This document shows positions 1 through 9,915 of a stretch of 46,712 nt of DNA, in pieces. The notes under the pieces are model-generated. The model made no database searches and was not told the DNA's origin. It saw nothing but the letters and a program-made list of their open reading frames with translations. Made by a program: the position numbers and the translations under genes. The stretch's first letter is position 1, and the number at the start of each line of letters is the position of its first letter. Origin of the DNA: a virus; the IMG/VR virus record IMGVR_UViG_3300035698_017135, positions 1-46,712 of that record; one strand, written 5' to 3'.

Positions 1-68
1 ACCAGCGCCATAGCTGAATCGTTGTGCTCTGCGAAGACCGAGAAGTCTCGTTGGTTGGGCTGGATCAC
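1..68 (-). CDS. PAS-domain membrane protein, 5' fragment (complete copy at the right end)
   Basis: The start codon is at 68 and the frame runs off the left edge of the window. The encoded residues are the N-terminus of the PAS-domain protein found complete at 45636-46265. This is the same gene seen a second time because of the terminal repeat, not a second gene. Its ATG overlaps the stop codon of the giant virion protein (ATGA). Confidence 0.9.
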   Translation of the reverse strand, partial: MIQPNQRDFSVFAEHNDSAMAL

Positions 69-453
69 TGGCGGGCTTCCTTAAGCACCTGGTTCGCGAG
101 CATGTACTTGTCAACAGTGAGATCCTCGATCTGTTCGCGGGCTTCGGCGTTCGCGTGCCACAGGCTGGTGACTTCGTGCATCAGCGCTAGCTTCTGCTTG
201 TTCTTGTCAGAGATGTCGGACCGTAGCTCGAGAGTCTTCTCGATTAGATTCATGGTCTGGGAGAGCTCTTCCGAGTTAGCCGGCCCACGCAACCCTCCGC
301 TACGAGTGAGCGCATACTGCCGGAAGAGATTGTCAACCATCTCGTCCGGCGCGCCCCTGGTCGTCATCATCCGCGCGACAATGAAGCCGCGTCGAAGCAC
401 ACTCATACTCTCAAGTGCCTCGTCATACCCATCACCCATTTGAAGCATGCGCG
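1..453. repeat. Direct terminal repeat, left copy
   Basis: Bases 1-453 match 46198-46650 with six single-base differences that I could find by eye (left-copy positions 102, 117, 229, 283, 320 and 327). The pattern fits a circular or circularly permuted genome whose assembly ran past its own start. The mismatches suggest the two ends came from different strain variants, because a true physical terminal repeat would be identical. One difference changes a residue of the giant virion protein (Leu in this copy, Arg in the right copy, near its C-terminus). Confidence 0.95.
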
Positions 454-3400
454 TCGTAATGTTGCGCACCTCTCGAGCCGTGGCGTCCCGCCCCAATTCA
501 AAGCCAAGCCCCGTGGTGTCCGCGTCCTTCCGAGTCGTGCGAAGTCGGATGATGTCCGACTCCGCTTGCTTGATCAACGCAGCGCCGCGCGCCTTGTCCT
601 TGCCGTCTTCACTGTTCAGGAGCGTCACGCCTCTGCGCATGTCACCCATGGCGTGCTCCCGTGCGCCGGCCATGTCGTGGCCATTCTGAGGATCGAGGTA
701 CGACGACTTCGCCACGACGAGGGCGAAGTAGTCCTCGATGCCCAGCCCTTTGCCTTGGCCCAGCACCTTACCCTCGGGCACGTCCTCCCAGAGGCTCATG
801 AGGGCGACGGCCTTGGTTCCTCGCAACGCAGCGTCCTTCAGCGGATCACCAATCTCGGCAGGGAGTGCGTCGAGGAATGCGGACACGTCGCCCCGGATCT
901 TGATTCCGCCCAACTCAAACATACGGTTGAAGAGCGAGTGCTCTCTCCCGGAGTACGCATGCTTGAAACCGTCTCGCGTACGCATCAGCTTCTCGGAGAA
1001 CGCGCCCCAGCGAGGAGTGTACGGGTGGATCATCGGCTGGAGGAAGCGCTTCAGGTTGTCCCCGAGCAGACGGTTCCCGTCCCGGTACACCTCGCCGGTC
1101 AGGCTGTCAGTCTTCGAGATCATTCCGGTGGTCAGGTTCAGCAACGGCGCGGAGAGCGCAACGTTGGAGAGGAGGTTCACCCCGGTGCGGACCGTCTTCG
1201 ACAGGGGGGTGGAGTCACCGTGGTCGTCCCACGAATCGGCCAGCCCGTTGACGACACCCCAGCCGTTGAAGACCTGGCCGAAGATGTTGACCGCGGGGTT
1301 ACCCACGACCATGGCCTGATTGTCAGGCATGGGCACGAACTGGTTCCCGATCATGTTCAGCATCCCACCGGGCTCCGAGCTCATGAACTCGAGCGCTTCG
1401 TAGGGATCCTGCCCCGAGGCGCCGATCGCCATGAGGTTGCGGGAGAGCGAGGTGCCCGCCATCGCGGCCATTCCCGAGGGGTTGTGACGCATGCTGTTCA
1501 GCGTGATGCGGGCCAGCTCAAACGGGAAGCTCACGATGGGCGAACCGAACGTGGACTTACCAACGCGCTGGGCCATGCGGCCGATCGCGCTGTTGCCCAC
1601 CTGGGAGTAGGTCTGCATGAAGCGATTCACTCGAGAAGCTGCCGCCTCGGGAGACATGCCCTTCTCCTTGACCAACCAGGTGTACGCCCGCAAGCGGTTC
1701 GTGTTGCCGAGGTCGCCGTAGAACGTGGCGCTCATGCTCTCGATATCTCCGGTGCGCCCCTTGTGTCGACCCACGAATGCGTCCAGCACGTTACCGCTCC
1801 GTGCGAGGAGCTTCCCAATGCTGCCGAGGTTCGACTCGGTGACCTGGCGAATGGCGAACTTCTCCTTGAGGAGCCGCGCCTCTTTCGCGCCGTCAATCTC
1901 TGGGTCGGCAAGGAGCTTGTCGATGTCCCGCTCGCGCAGCATCGCCTTCTTCACGTTAGCGTCCTCGAAGGGCGCCATGAACACCTGCCCTGGAGTCTTC
2001 TTCGATCCGTAGATCGCTTCGACATCCAGCACGCGGCTCTCCGAGGCTAGTCCGGTCGCCTCGAAGATCGACTCGTCAACCACGCCCAACTCAATACCAC
2101 GACGAATCTCCGGGTCAAGGTCGTCAAACGAGATCTTGCCGGTTCGGAGGTCGCGGATCGTCCGGAAGGCGTCCGAGCCCATGCGCCATCCTTTGAACGA
2201 CAGGTTGATGTCGCTTCCAGCGGCCATGCGCGTGAAGAACAGGGTATCAGATAGGAAGTTGCCGATCTGGGTGGCAGGGTTCCTTGCGATCATGTTGTAC
2301 GTGATCGCGCTTTTCATGTAGTCGTTGAGCTTGCCGACCACCGCGCCAGCATTGTCGATCAGTGCGGTCAGCCCTCCGCCGGCGAGGAAGGATTGAGACT
2401 CCACTGCGCCCTGGATCGAGTTCGCAATGTTGCTCATCTCAGAGTAGTTGTCCATGTGACGCAGGACGGAGCGGTGGACGTGCTTCCCGGAGAGGGAGCC
2501 GAGCTTCGGAGACTCGGGGAGGCGCTGGAAGCGGTTCGCTTTGTTGGGCTGTGCCCGCACGAAGCGACGGAACTCCTTCTCGGTCATGCTCGTACCGGGC
2601 CGGTCGAAGCCGTTGAAGTAACGGATCTGTAGCATGTCCTCCATGAGGTTGCGCATCTGGACGAACATGCCAGGGCCCGGCTGAATGAAGTCGGCGCCCA
2701 ACTCCGCTGCCTCTTTGCCGAGTGGTCGCAAGATAGCGAAGCTCGAGCCGGAGGTCGTCCTACCAGTGAAGGCTCCCGCTTCGTCGAGCAGCTCCTTCTT
2801 GCCCGACACTCCGTAGTTCGTCTTGATCCACTTCTCGGCGTCGTCCACGTTGCGGAACTTCCGCGTGATGGGCCGCCCGCCCTTCGGGTAGATCTGGGCC
2901 TTGACCTTGGAGATGTGGCGCTGTGAGGCCAGCTCTCCGAGAGACACGCCCTGGATCGGCGAACCCTTCAGGGAAAGGTCGACGCCGTCGGTGCCGTAGA
3001 GCCGGGGCAGCTCGGTGCTGCTGAACAGCCGCGGAGCGTACGGGCCGATGAGCTTCTTGAACTGCTGCTTGTCGATCAGCCCCACGTCCGCGAGGTCGCG
3101 GAGGAAGCTCTTCCGGAAGTTGTCCGTGTTGTCCCAGATGGCCTGAGCGGCGAGGTCGTCCGTCTCAGGTGCAATGTTCTGGAAGTACTCCTCGAAGCGC
3201 TTGTCCTTTCGCAACAGGGCGAGTGGACGAGAGATCCCGTGGTCGCGGGCAATGATCGCCGCGGTGTTGAAGAGCTTCTGCTCGTCAGGGGAGAGGCTCT
3301 GCATCATGCGCTGGAGGTTGTCCACCTTCTTGGTGTAGCCCCGAGCGAGGAGTCGCTGCTGCAGGCCAAGCGCACGAGCGTCAGCGGCATGGTCTCGAGC

Positions 3401-6400
3401 ACGACCACTGGTGATCCGCTGGGCTACCTCTGCTTGGAGGCCCCACTCCGCGGCTCCGGAGATCCCATTGACCACGGAGAACCTGTTGGCGCGCTCGGTA
3501 GTGGCCTTGCGGCGAATCTCGTCCCACTCACTCTTGAGGTTCTTGCGTACCTCAAAGCCAGTCTCGAAGATGTTAGGGAACCCGCCGTCGATCGCGTCCA
3601 TTTCGCGGGTGTAAGTCTCGATCATGTCGTCCACGATCTTCGCTCCGTCGGGGATCTCCGGACCGTCGGGGCCGTCCGGTCGGATCAACCTCTCGCGGAG
3701 CTCGTCGAGTTCGCCCTTCATGAACGCCCGCCCCACGTCCTTGCGTTCCGAGATGTTCCGGCGCAGCTTCTGGGGGGAGATGTGTCCGTCACGGAGGTCG
3801 AGGCGGATCGCGTCGGAGAGACCAGGCTGCTCGAAGAACTCAGAGATCAAGCGTCGCTTCATCTTAGTGGCGCCCGCCTCGAGCGCGTCGGAAGGATCGT
3901 CGAACCTCTTCCCCAACTCCGCCAACCGTCCCCAGAAGGCCCCTTCACTCTCGAGCGGGTTCCGCAGAGAGTCGTAGACCTTGTGCCGCCCATGACGTAC
4001 CGCAAGGAACTGCACCATGTGCTCCATGGGGTACGTCTCGAACATGGGGTTGTCCCGCAGTCGAGTGCGATCGAGCGGGGTGGAGGAGTCGAGGGTTTCT
4101 TGGCGGATCGCTTTGAGCTGTGAGACTCGAGTCAGAGATCGCTTGCGTGCCTCGGCAATCAACGGCAGCTCGTCGGGTCCAGCGCCAGCCTTCATGGCGG
4201 CGGCCGTTCGCAGTCTGTTGGCTTCAACCGTTCGAGCGTACACCGTGAACTGGTCAAGGTTGGCTCGAGCTTCCGCCCCCACCGCCCGACGTTGGAGGGT
4301 GGCCTTCTGGTAGTCCGTCATCCACCTAAGCGCTTCCTGCTGATACTTCGCTTGGGCGAGTTCACGACGCTGCCCGGGGAACATCTTCGCCATGAACGGG
4401 AGATTCTGCGCCGTCATGGCCTCCGGGGAGAAGGGGAGCTGGTCGAGGGACAGCGTGGGATCGGAGGCAATCGAGTCCAGTAGACCACGATCGTTACCCA
4501 TGATCACCGGCACGTCCTTACGGCCCGCGCGGAAGGTGAAAGTCTTCCGCGCTTGCTGACGCAGCGTGGAGAAGATCGATCCGTTGTTGACCCAGTTGCG
4601 GGTCACACCGTCCAGTCCCAGATCGTCGAACATTTCGGTGAGTCCACGTTGGTCAATGTGGTGGACAATCTCCGAGGCGGTACGCGCCGCCACTTTGAGT
4701 TGGCCTTTGTACCAGCCAAGGAGACGTTGGTTCTTCATGTCCGGGGTGGCCTCGAGTACAGCCTGTCGCGAGCCAGAGATGTAGTCCAACGCATCGGTCG
4801 CCGCACGCACTGCAGCGGTTCGCTGTTCCGGTCCGACTCCGCCGATCTTGTCTTGGAGCAGAGTCGTGGTTCTGCGGACGGTATCCACAGCGTCGGGACT
4901 ATTCCGGAAGGCCTGCTCGAGCACGACCTTCGCCCTGTGCATGGTGGTCATGCGACCGAGGCGACCGAGAGTGTTGTTCTTGAGGTTCTTCAGCCCGATC
5001 CCCCCGACGAATCCTCCGGCAGAGCCTACGACCGCAATGTTCGCGAGGTCGTCGGGCTTCTCCATGAGCATCTGGGTGGTGCCCCGTACGTCGCGGCCGA
5101 ACTGCATGGCGGCCAGGCCAATGGTCTCTTTCCAGGTGCGCGCCAAACCCATGACGCCTCCACCAGCTTCCTCACGAAGGTTCTTCACCGTCTCAGTGTA
5201 GGCCTCGAAGTCAGTCTGGGTCGTGCCAGCTAGGATCGAGTTATCCAACCGGCGTCCGAACTCCTCGGTTCGAGACTGTTGGAACGTCTCGCGGATCGTG
5301 GAGGGCCCGAAGCCCAGGTGGGCGTACTTATCCACGCTGTCTGCGGCCACTTCGTCGGCGAGCCACATGGCAGCTTGGCGGAGAGGGTTGCCGCGCGTGT
5401 TGAAGATGCGCTCCGACGCTTCCTTGGTCAGGCCCAAACGAACCCGCTCCCCGTCGGCGACTTGCGTAGTCACCGCATCCAGGTCGGACAGCCACTTGTT
5501 GGAGTGCTTCGTAATGGGATTCGAGGGCATGGCCAGCTCCGCGTCGTCTTCGCCCTCTTGTACAGCGGCAGCCATGCGTTCCGAGGAGTCGCCCATCACG
5601 GCGCCGATCGCTAGGTTCGCCCTCATTGCAGCGACAGCTCCAGCACGGGCGATCTCTTCGTCGGTCCGAGCGTCAAGGCTGGAGAGCAGCTCGCCGTACG
5701 TCTTGATTGCAACGCCCACAGCATCTCCCGCTTCTCGGGAGTAGCTCATCATGTACGCGCCGGTGGCCTCGAGAACGATGTCGATGTTCTCGCCAGCACG
5801 GTCCAAGCCGGTTCGGGTCGAGGTCTCGAACTCCGCTTTCAACTCCTGGAGTGGGCCCAGTCCTCCGCCGACCAGCTGGTCCACGAGGTCGGCGCCATTC
5901 TCTTGCTTCCACTCCTCAACCTTTTCGTTGAAGGTCTCGATCGGGAGTGCGCCGTCGGCGTTCTGTGCGACGTACTTCTTGCCTTCGTTGGTGCCAAGGA
6001 CGCCGCCCATCTCAGCCACCAGCTGGGGGTGCGTGTGGACCAGCATGTTGATCGCGTTGATTCCTTCGGCATTCCCCGGGTCGATGCCCATCATTTCGAG
6101 GCGCTCCTCGACGAGTGATCCGCGGAACGAGAGCTCGATCGCTTTCGAGAGCCCGAAGGCCTTGGTCTTCCCAGTCTTGCCGTCCACGAGTTTGAGGGTA
6201 CGGGCCATCAATCCGCTGTACTGCTCGGCGAGCGGACCTTTGCCGCGTGCGACGTCTGGCCACCCTGCGCCAAGCTCGCGACGGAACGGCCAGTCGAGGA
6301 GGCTCTTCTGGATCTCGAGCTGGTCGAATTCCTGAGTGTCGGGGGTGGCCACCCCGGAGAGCTCGTCAACAGCTCGGTGTGCCGTACCCATGAACCACGC

Positions 6401-7060
6401 CTGGACCTTCGGCTCGTCGGCGCGCGACACGAGACTCTTCGCCATGGAGAAGTCTTCCTGTGCCTGCTTAATCCCTGCCTCGTCACCCTCTTGCTCTGCC
6501 CGTTGTAGGTTGGATAGCGCGGTGTTCTGCATCAGCCCGCCGAGTCGAGTCACGGAGCGCTGAGTGATCTTGAACTGCTCCTCCGGCTGGATGTCGGCGT
6601 AGAGCGTGGAGAAGTTGTTCAAGTACGCACCCCGAAGGTTGTCCACCATGGGACGTGTCACTCCAGCGATCGCACCGTTCTTGTCGATCATGCCCGAGGA
6701 TGCCAGGTGGCGGAATGCCATGCGGTCGGCGAGCTTGGAAACGTCGTCCAGCGTACGGGCGTGCATGGTGTATTCCACACCGTGTCGCTTGTGGGTCTCT
6801 CGGATTGCTTCGGTGACAGTCTGGGGAGTGGGCAGATCTTGGAATGCAGTCTGGCCCTGGTTGAAGGCACGCTCCGTGTTTGCCGAGGGAGGTGGAGCAG
6901 CGGCCGTCTCGAACTCTTGCGCTTGAAGAGAGGCTTCCGTGTCTTCCTGCAACGCATCAGAGTCGACGCGCACTGGCTTCGGCGGTTGGACAGGGATAGA
7001 GAAAGGATTGGAGTCCGGAGCGGGCGGCTTCGGCTCTTCAATGCGGAAGGGGTTGGACAC
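65..7060 (-). CDS. Giant virion protein, probable internal/ejection protein (2331 aa)
   Basis: This is the largest gene, a 2331-residue protein at the end of the tail and ejection-protein block. Its position and size match the large internal virion proteins of podoviruses (for example T7 gp16), which leave the capsid with the DNA and help build a channel across the cell envelope. The first 80 residues are Pro-rich and disordered-looking, with a repeated Asn-Pro-Phe motif. Most of the rest looks alpha-helical, with a Gly-rich hydrophobic stretch near residues 670-690. I see no lytic transglycosylase or peptidase motif. It starts with GTG, one base overlapping the upstream stop codon, behind an AAGGAT ribosome site. 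Its stop overlaps the start of the PAS-domain gene. The role is inferred from position; I recognise no domain with certainty. Confidence 0.7.
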   Translation of the reverse strand: MSNPFRIEEPKPPAPDSNPFSIPVQPPKPVRVDSDALQEDTEASLQAQEFETAAAPPPSANTERAFNQGQTAFQDLPTPQTVTEAIRETHKRHGVEYTMHARTLDDVSKLADRMAFRHLASSGMIDKNGAIAGVTRPMVDNLRGAYLNNFSTLYADIQPEEQFKITQRSVTRLGGLMQNTALSNLQRAEQEGDEAGIKQAQEDFSMAKSLVSRADEPKVQAWFMGTAHRAVDELSGVATPDTQEFDQLEIQKSLLDWPFRRELGAGWPDVARGKGPLAEQYSGLMARTLKLVDGKTGKTKAFGLSKAIELSFRGSLVEERLEMMGIDPGNAEGINAINMLVHTHPQLVAEMGGVLGTNEGKKYVAQNADGALPIETFNEKVEEWKQENGADLVDQLVGGGLGPLQELKAEFETSTRTGLDRAGENIDIVLEATGAYMMSYSREAGDAVGVAIKTYGELLSSLDARTDEEIARAGAVAAMRANLAIGAVMGDSSERMAAAVQEGEDDAELAMPSNPITKHSNKWLSDLDAVTTQVADGERVRLGLTKEASERIFNTRGNPLRQAAMWLADEVAADSVDKYAHLGFGPSTIRETFQQSRTEEFGRRLDNSILAGTTQTDFEAYTETVKNLREEAGGGVMGLARTWKETIGLAAMQFGRDVRGTTQMLMEKPDDLANIAVVGSAGGFVGGIGLKNLKNNTLGRLGRMTTMHRAKVVLEQAFRNSPDAVDTVRRTTTLLQDKIGGVGPEQRTAAVRAATDALDYISGSRQAVLEATPDMKNQRLLGWYKGQLKVAARTASEIVHHIDQRGLTEMFDDLGLDGVTRNWVNNGSIFSTLRQQARKTFTFRAGRKDVPVIMGNDRGLLDSIASDPTLSLDQLPFSPEAMTAQNLPFMAKMFPGQRRELAQAKYQQEALRWMTDYQKATLQRRAVGAEARANLDQFTVYARTVEANRLRTAAAMKAGAGPDELPLIAEARKRSLTRVSQLKAIRQETLDSSTPLDRTRLRDNPMFETYPMEHMVQFLAVRHGRHKVYDSLRNPLESEGAFWGRLAELGKRFDDPSDALEAGATKMKRRLISEFFEQPGLSDAIRLDLRDGHISPQKLRRNISERKDVGRAFMKGELDELRERLIRPDGPDGPEIPDGAKIVDDMIETYTREMDAIDGGFPNIFETGFEVRKNLKSEWDEIRRKATTERANRFSVVNGISGAAEWGLQAEVAQRITSGRARDHAADARALGLQQRLLARGYTKKVDNLQRMMQSLSPDEQKLFNTAAIIARDHGISRPLALLRKDKRFEEYFQNIAPETDDLAAQAIWDNTDNFRKSFLRDLADVGLIDKQQFKKLIGPYAPRLFSSTELPRLYGTDGVDLSLKGSPIQGVSLGELASQRHISKVKAQIYPKGGRPITRKFRNVDDAEKWIKTNYGVSGKKELLDEAGAFTGRTTSGSSFAILRPLGKEAAELGADFIQPGPGMFVQMRNLMEDMLQIRYFNGFDRPGTSMTEKEFRRFVRAQPNKANRFQRLPESPKLGSLSGKHVHRSVLRHMDNYSEMSNIANSIQGAVESQSFLAGGGLTALIDNAGAVVGKLNDYMKSAITYNMIARNPATQIGNFLSDTLFFTRMAAGSDINLSFKGWRMGSDAFRTIRDLRTGKISFDDLDPEIRRGIELGVVDESIFEATGLASESRVLDVEAIYGSKKTPGQVFMAPFEDANVKKAMLRERDIDKLLADPEIDGAKEARLLKEKFAIRQVTESNLGSIGKLLARSGNVLDAFVGRHKGRTGDIESMSATFYGDLGNTNRLRAYTWLVKEKGMSPEAAASRVNRFMQTYSQVGNSAIGRMAQRVGKSTFGSPIVSFPFELARITLNSMRHNPSGMAAMAGTSLSRNLMAIGASGQDPYEALEFMSSEPGGMLNMIGNQFVPMPDNQAMVVGNPAVNIFGQVFNGWGVVNGLADSWDDHGDSTPLSKTVRTGVNLLSNVALSAPLLNLTTGMISKTDSLTGEVYRDGNRLLGDNLKRFLQPMIHPYTPRWGAFSEKLMRTRDGFKHAYSGREHSLFNRMFELGGIKIRGDVSAFLDALPAEIGDPLKDAALRGTKAVALMSLWEDVPEGKVLGQGKGLGIEDYFALVVAKSSYLDPQNGHDMAGAREHAMGDMRRGVTLLNSEDGKDKARGAALIKQAESDIIRLRTTRKDADTTGLGFELGRDATAREVRNITTRMLQMGDGYDEALESMSVLRRGFIVARMMTTRGAPDEMVDNLFRQYALTRSGGLRGPANSEELSQTMNLIEKTLELRSDISDKNKQKLALMHEVTSLWHANAEAREQIEDLTVDKYMLANQVLKEARQ

Positions 7061-8064
7061 TAGTTATCCTTCTGGGATTGGATCCGTTCGAACATCTTGC
7101 GCCAGTTGGCTACTGCCTCGTCCTGCGCTGGTCCGGCCGTGGGGAATCGGCGGATGAGTTCCGCTTCGAACGCCGCCTTTTGGTCGGCACCGAACTTACC
7201 GTTACTGGACGACAAGACTTGGTCCACAAGGGGTTCAATGTTGCCCTCAGCGAAGAGGCCCCATGCCCCGTCAACTTTCTGTTGCGGCTGGTTGCCGAAG
7301 TCGAACGAGGGAGTCTCGACCGGCCCAATGTTGGGGTCGATCTGGTCTGCGAACGGGGCGTAGAATTTCTGGATCACCTCTTGTCGAGTCCTGGGATCCG
7401 CGCCACCTCGGGAGGATCGGTCTCGGTACTGCTTGAACTCGTCAGAGTCCATGAACGAATCGAGAGTCTGCAGCTGCGCTTGGATCTTGTCCATCTGCAG
7501 CGGCGAGTCATCTCCGGTGATCTTGCGGGCTACTAGAGCCTGCTGTGCGCTGCTCGAGGTCTGGAACTCCGCCACCTTGGAGCGCAGTCGGCGTGCCAGG
7601 TCGAAGTACTGCTCAGGCGAATCCAAGCGCGGCACAACCGAGCCGTTCTTCTCTTCGAAGGCCGAGGCGACGTTCGCCGTCTCCACCTGGATGCTTCGCT
7701 GCTCCACGTCCTCGAAGACGCGCAGTCGCTGGTTGTCAGTCAGACCCCTCTTGTTCGCCGGTTGGGGGTTCTGCTCGTTGAGCGTCTTCGCCCGGACTAG
7801 CTCGATGTCGGCCTGACTCTTCTCAATCCCCAGCTGTGCCTGCTGTGCCCGCAACGGAGCGCCGGCCGATCGATTCGCGGCCTGCTCTTCTTGGACTGAG
7901 ATAGCCCGGTCGCGGATCGCCAGCTCCTGGTCTCGGAGGTCGAGCACCTTCTTCTGTTGGTCCACCTGCGCTTCGAACTGCTCCGCTTGTAGGGAGAGCT
8001 GTTGTTCCTTTTGCTTCTGCGCAACGATGGTTTGCGCAGCTTGCAGGATGATTCGTCCTACCAT
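7060..8064 (-). CDS. Coiled-coil virion protein, probable internal/ejection protein (334 aa)
   Basis: This 334-residue protein begins with a long, charged, Gln- and Glu-rich coiled coil (roughly residues 5-85), followed by a more mixed helical region. It sits between the other candidate ejection proteins and the giant protein, with a one-base stop/start overlap to the giant gene and no gap to the gene upstream. The arrangement of several helical, Gln/Ala-rich proteins before a very large one is typical of the gp14-gp15-gp16 block of T7-like virions. The assignment rests on synteny and composition only. Confidence 0.6.
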   Translation of the reverse strand: MVGRIILQAAQTIVAQKQKEQQLSLQAEQFEAQVDQQKKVLDLRDQELAIRDRAISVQEEQAANRSAGAPLRAQQAQLGIEKSQADIELVRAKTLNEQNPQPANKRGLTDNQRLRVFEDVEQRSIQVETANVASAFEEKNGSVVPRLDSPEQYFDLARRLRSKVAEFQTSSSAQQALVARKITGDDSPLQMDKIQAQLQTLDSFMDSDEFKQYRDRSSRGGADPRTRQEVIQKFYAPFADQIDPNIGPVETPSFDFGNQPQQKVDGAWGLFAEGNIEPLVDQVLSSSNGKFGADQKAAFEAELIRRFPTAGPAQDEAVANWRKMFERIQSQKDN

Positions 8065-9159
8065 TTAGCCTCCGAAGATCGTATTGAAGAGAGGGTTGCC
8101 CGCGATGAACTGCGTACCCGAGGTTCGGCCTGCGGATCCTTGCCCTCCTCGAACGCCTTGTCCGAATCCGAGAGCAGTGGTGAGGCCAGAGAATTGACTG
8201 AGGTCGGCGTTGGCTAGGCGGGACGCGGCGCCAAAGTCGCCAGTGTTGAAGGCTTGGACGTTCGCCGATCCAATGGCTGAGAGTGCGGCACCTTCTTGGC
8301 CGAGCCCTTGGAAGATCTCCCCGACGCGCCCCGCGAGCTGTTCTCCAGCTCCGATGCGTGACTTGGCTCGAGCATTCAATCGGCCCCCGGCGGCGGATTG
8401 GCCGCGGAAGTCTGAGAAGAAGCCCTGGGTGCCTTGCGACACTTGAACCCCCTGGTTGGAAAGGAACTGGCCGAACCCTTGCGTTCCCGGATCAAGGAAC
8501 TGCTGGAAGGCCTGTGAGATGTCGCCTTGACCCTGAAGTCCTTCGCCGCCGAAGGTCGCCCCTTGATTCTGGGCAATACCCGCAAGCGCGTCTGCTCCAA
8601 GTCCAAGCGAGGACAGAGCTTGTAGTCCCACGCCGGCGAACTGCTTGAAGGATTGCGTGGTGTCACCCGACGCCTTGAACACCCCGTTAGCGGAGCTATT
8701 CCGGAGCTGCCCAATCTGGGAGAGGAAGGGGTTGACCGCCTCACCGATCGAGCCCAAGCGGGCGGAGACAATGTCTTGCACACCTTGGAACGACTCGGCT
8801 CGGTTACCTGCGACGAAGCGGGTAGCCAAGTCGCCAAGCTGCCCTCTCACCGCGCCGCCTGCTAGGCCTTGACCAGCGGCGCGTTTGCCCAACGCCTCGA
8901 TGCGCTGCTGCTGTTCGTTGTTCACCGTCGGGGAGAAGAACTGCTGGAGCACGGCCTGTTGCTCTTCGTCAAGCGTGAGGTCGCGCTGTCCAGCGGCTTC
9001 TGCTAGGTTACCGGCGGACTGGTTCCCGGTAATCTGACGATTGAGCCCGAGCAGTCCGTCGAAGTCGGTGAAGCCCGGTGAGCCAGACTGCAGCCGTTGC
9101 TGCTGAGTCTGACGCGCCTTCAGGGCTTTGCGACGTTTGAGGATCACGGGATCAACCAT
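8065..9159 (-). CDS. Gln/Gly/Ala-rich virion protein, probable internal/ejection protein (364 aa)
   Basis: This 364-residue protein is rich in Gln, Gly, Ala, Ser and Phe, with many repeated short QGxxG and GFGQ-type segments between residues 150 and 350. It has no enzyme motif and no transmembrane segment I can defend. Composition and position, between a Gly-rich small protein and a coiled-coil protein in the ejection block, suggest an internal virion or ejection protein. The gene abuts its neighbours with a one-base overlap upstream and none downstream. It could also be a tail appendage protein. Confidence 0.55.
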   Translation of the reverse strand: MVDPVILKRRKALKARQTQQQRLQSGSPGFTDFDGLLGLNRQITGNQSAGNLAEAAGQRDLTLDEEQQAVLQQFFSPTVNNEQQQRIEALGKRAAGQGLAGGAVRGQLGDLATRFVAGNRAESFQGVQDIVSARLGSIGEAVNPFLSQIGQLRNSSANGVFKASGDTTQSFKQFAGVGLQALSSLGLGADALAGIAQNQGATFGGEGLQGQGDISQAFQQFLDPGTQGFGQFLSNQGVQVSQGTQGFFSDFRGQSAAGGRLNARAKSRIGAGEQLAGRVGEIFQGLGQEGAALSAIGSANVQAFNTGDFGAASRLANADLSQFSGLTTALGFGQGVRGGQGSAGRTSGTQFIAGNPLFNTIFGG

Positions 9160-9908
9160 TAGGGAGAGGCCAGTCCAGAGAGCCCTGCGATAAGGGCTTC
9201 GATATCAGGACCGGCTTCGAGACCTTGAGAGAGTCCCGGTCCTTGGCTGCGTTGGGTTCGGGCGAGGCGCAGCTCCTCGAGCTGCTTGTCGAACGAGCTC
9301 TGCGCATCAAACGCGCTTCCAATCTGGAAACCTCCAAGTGCGCCGGAGACCCCTTCCGTGAAGCCGTTAGGGCCGCCGAGGTTACCCGGACCAACACCGG
9401 CCAGGGTTCCGCCGGTAGCAGCTGCCACCCGCAGTGGTGCCTCGAAGCCGAGGACACTCTGCCGGATTCGTTCAGGGGCCTGCGCAAAGTTCAGGGCTTG
9501 AGGTAGCAGAGAAGAACGGAGCTGCTGGGCGAAGCCAGAGGTTCCGACCGCTTCCTGTGCCGCTCCGATGTTGCCCGAGAAGGTGCCTCGCACCGACTGG
9601 GCTGCACGGAGGCTCTTCGCAAAATCCTGGGCCAGCGGCGAACCGCTCGCATCGTTGAAGGTGCTGGAGAGGAAGTCCCGAGCCCCTTTGAAAAGGTCGT
9701 CGTTGGTGATGCGTTGAACGGTCTCGTCGGCGAACGACCGTGCAGACGCGATAGCCTTTCTCTGACGTCGCCGGGTGCGAGTAGCTTGACGCTTCTGTTG
9801 AATCCCTCCAATGATCCCGAGGGTACCGCCGACGATCGCCCCGGTGGGACCTCCGAACTGTGCTCCGGATGCTGCTCCAGAGGCTCCTCCTGACGCTGCT
9901 CCTACCAT
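9159..9908 (-). CDS. Gly-rich virion protein, probable gp14-like ejection protein (249 aa)
   Basis: I start this gene at the ATG at 9908, which follows an AGGAG ribosome site and gives 249 residues; a longer frame would run back into the upstream gene. Residues 1-35 are an Ala/Gly/Ser-rich hydrophobic segment, then a basic patch rich in Arg and Thr, then helical Ala/Gln/Phe-rich sequence. A Gly-rich N-terminal membrane-active segment followed by helices resembles small podovirus ejection proteins. The neighbouring genes fit that role. It is inference from composition and gene order. Confidence 0.6.
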   Translation of the reverse strand: MVGAASGGASGAASGAQFGGPTGAIVGGTLGIIGGIQQKRQATRTRRRQRKAIASARSFADETVQRITNDDLFKGARDFLSSTFNDASGSPLAQDFAKSLRAAQSVRGTFSGNIGAAQEAVGTSGFAQQLRSSLLPQALNFAQAPERIRQSVLGFEAPLRVAAATGGTLAGVGPGNLGGPNGFTEGVSGALGGFQIGSAFDAQSSFDKQLEELRLARTQRSQGPGLSQGLEAGPDIEALIAGLSGLASP

Positions 9909-9915
9909 GATTCTC

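Noticed and set aside
440-2050. Long open frame on the plus strand opposite the giant virion gene
   Set aside because: It is His/Arg/Val-rich low-complexity sequence typical of an antisense frame in GC-rich DNA; many similar frames occur opposite real genes.
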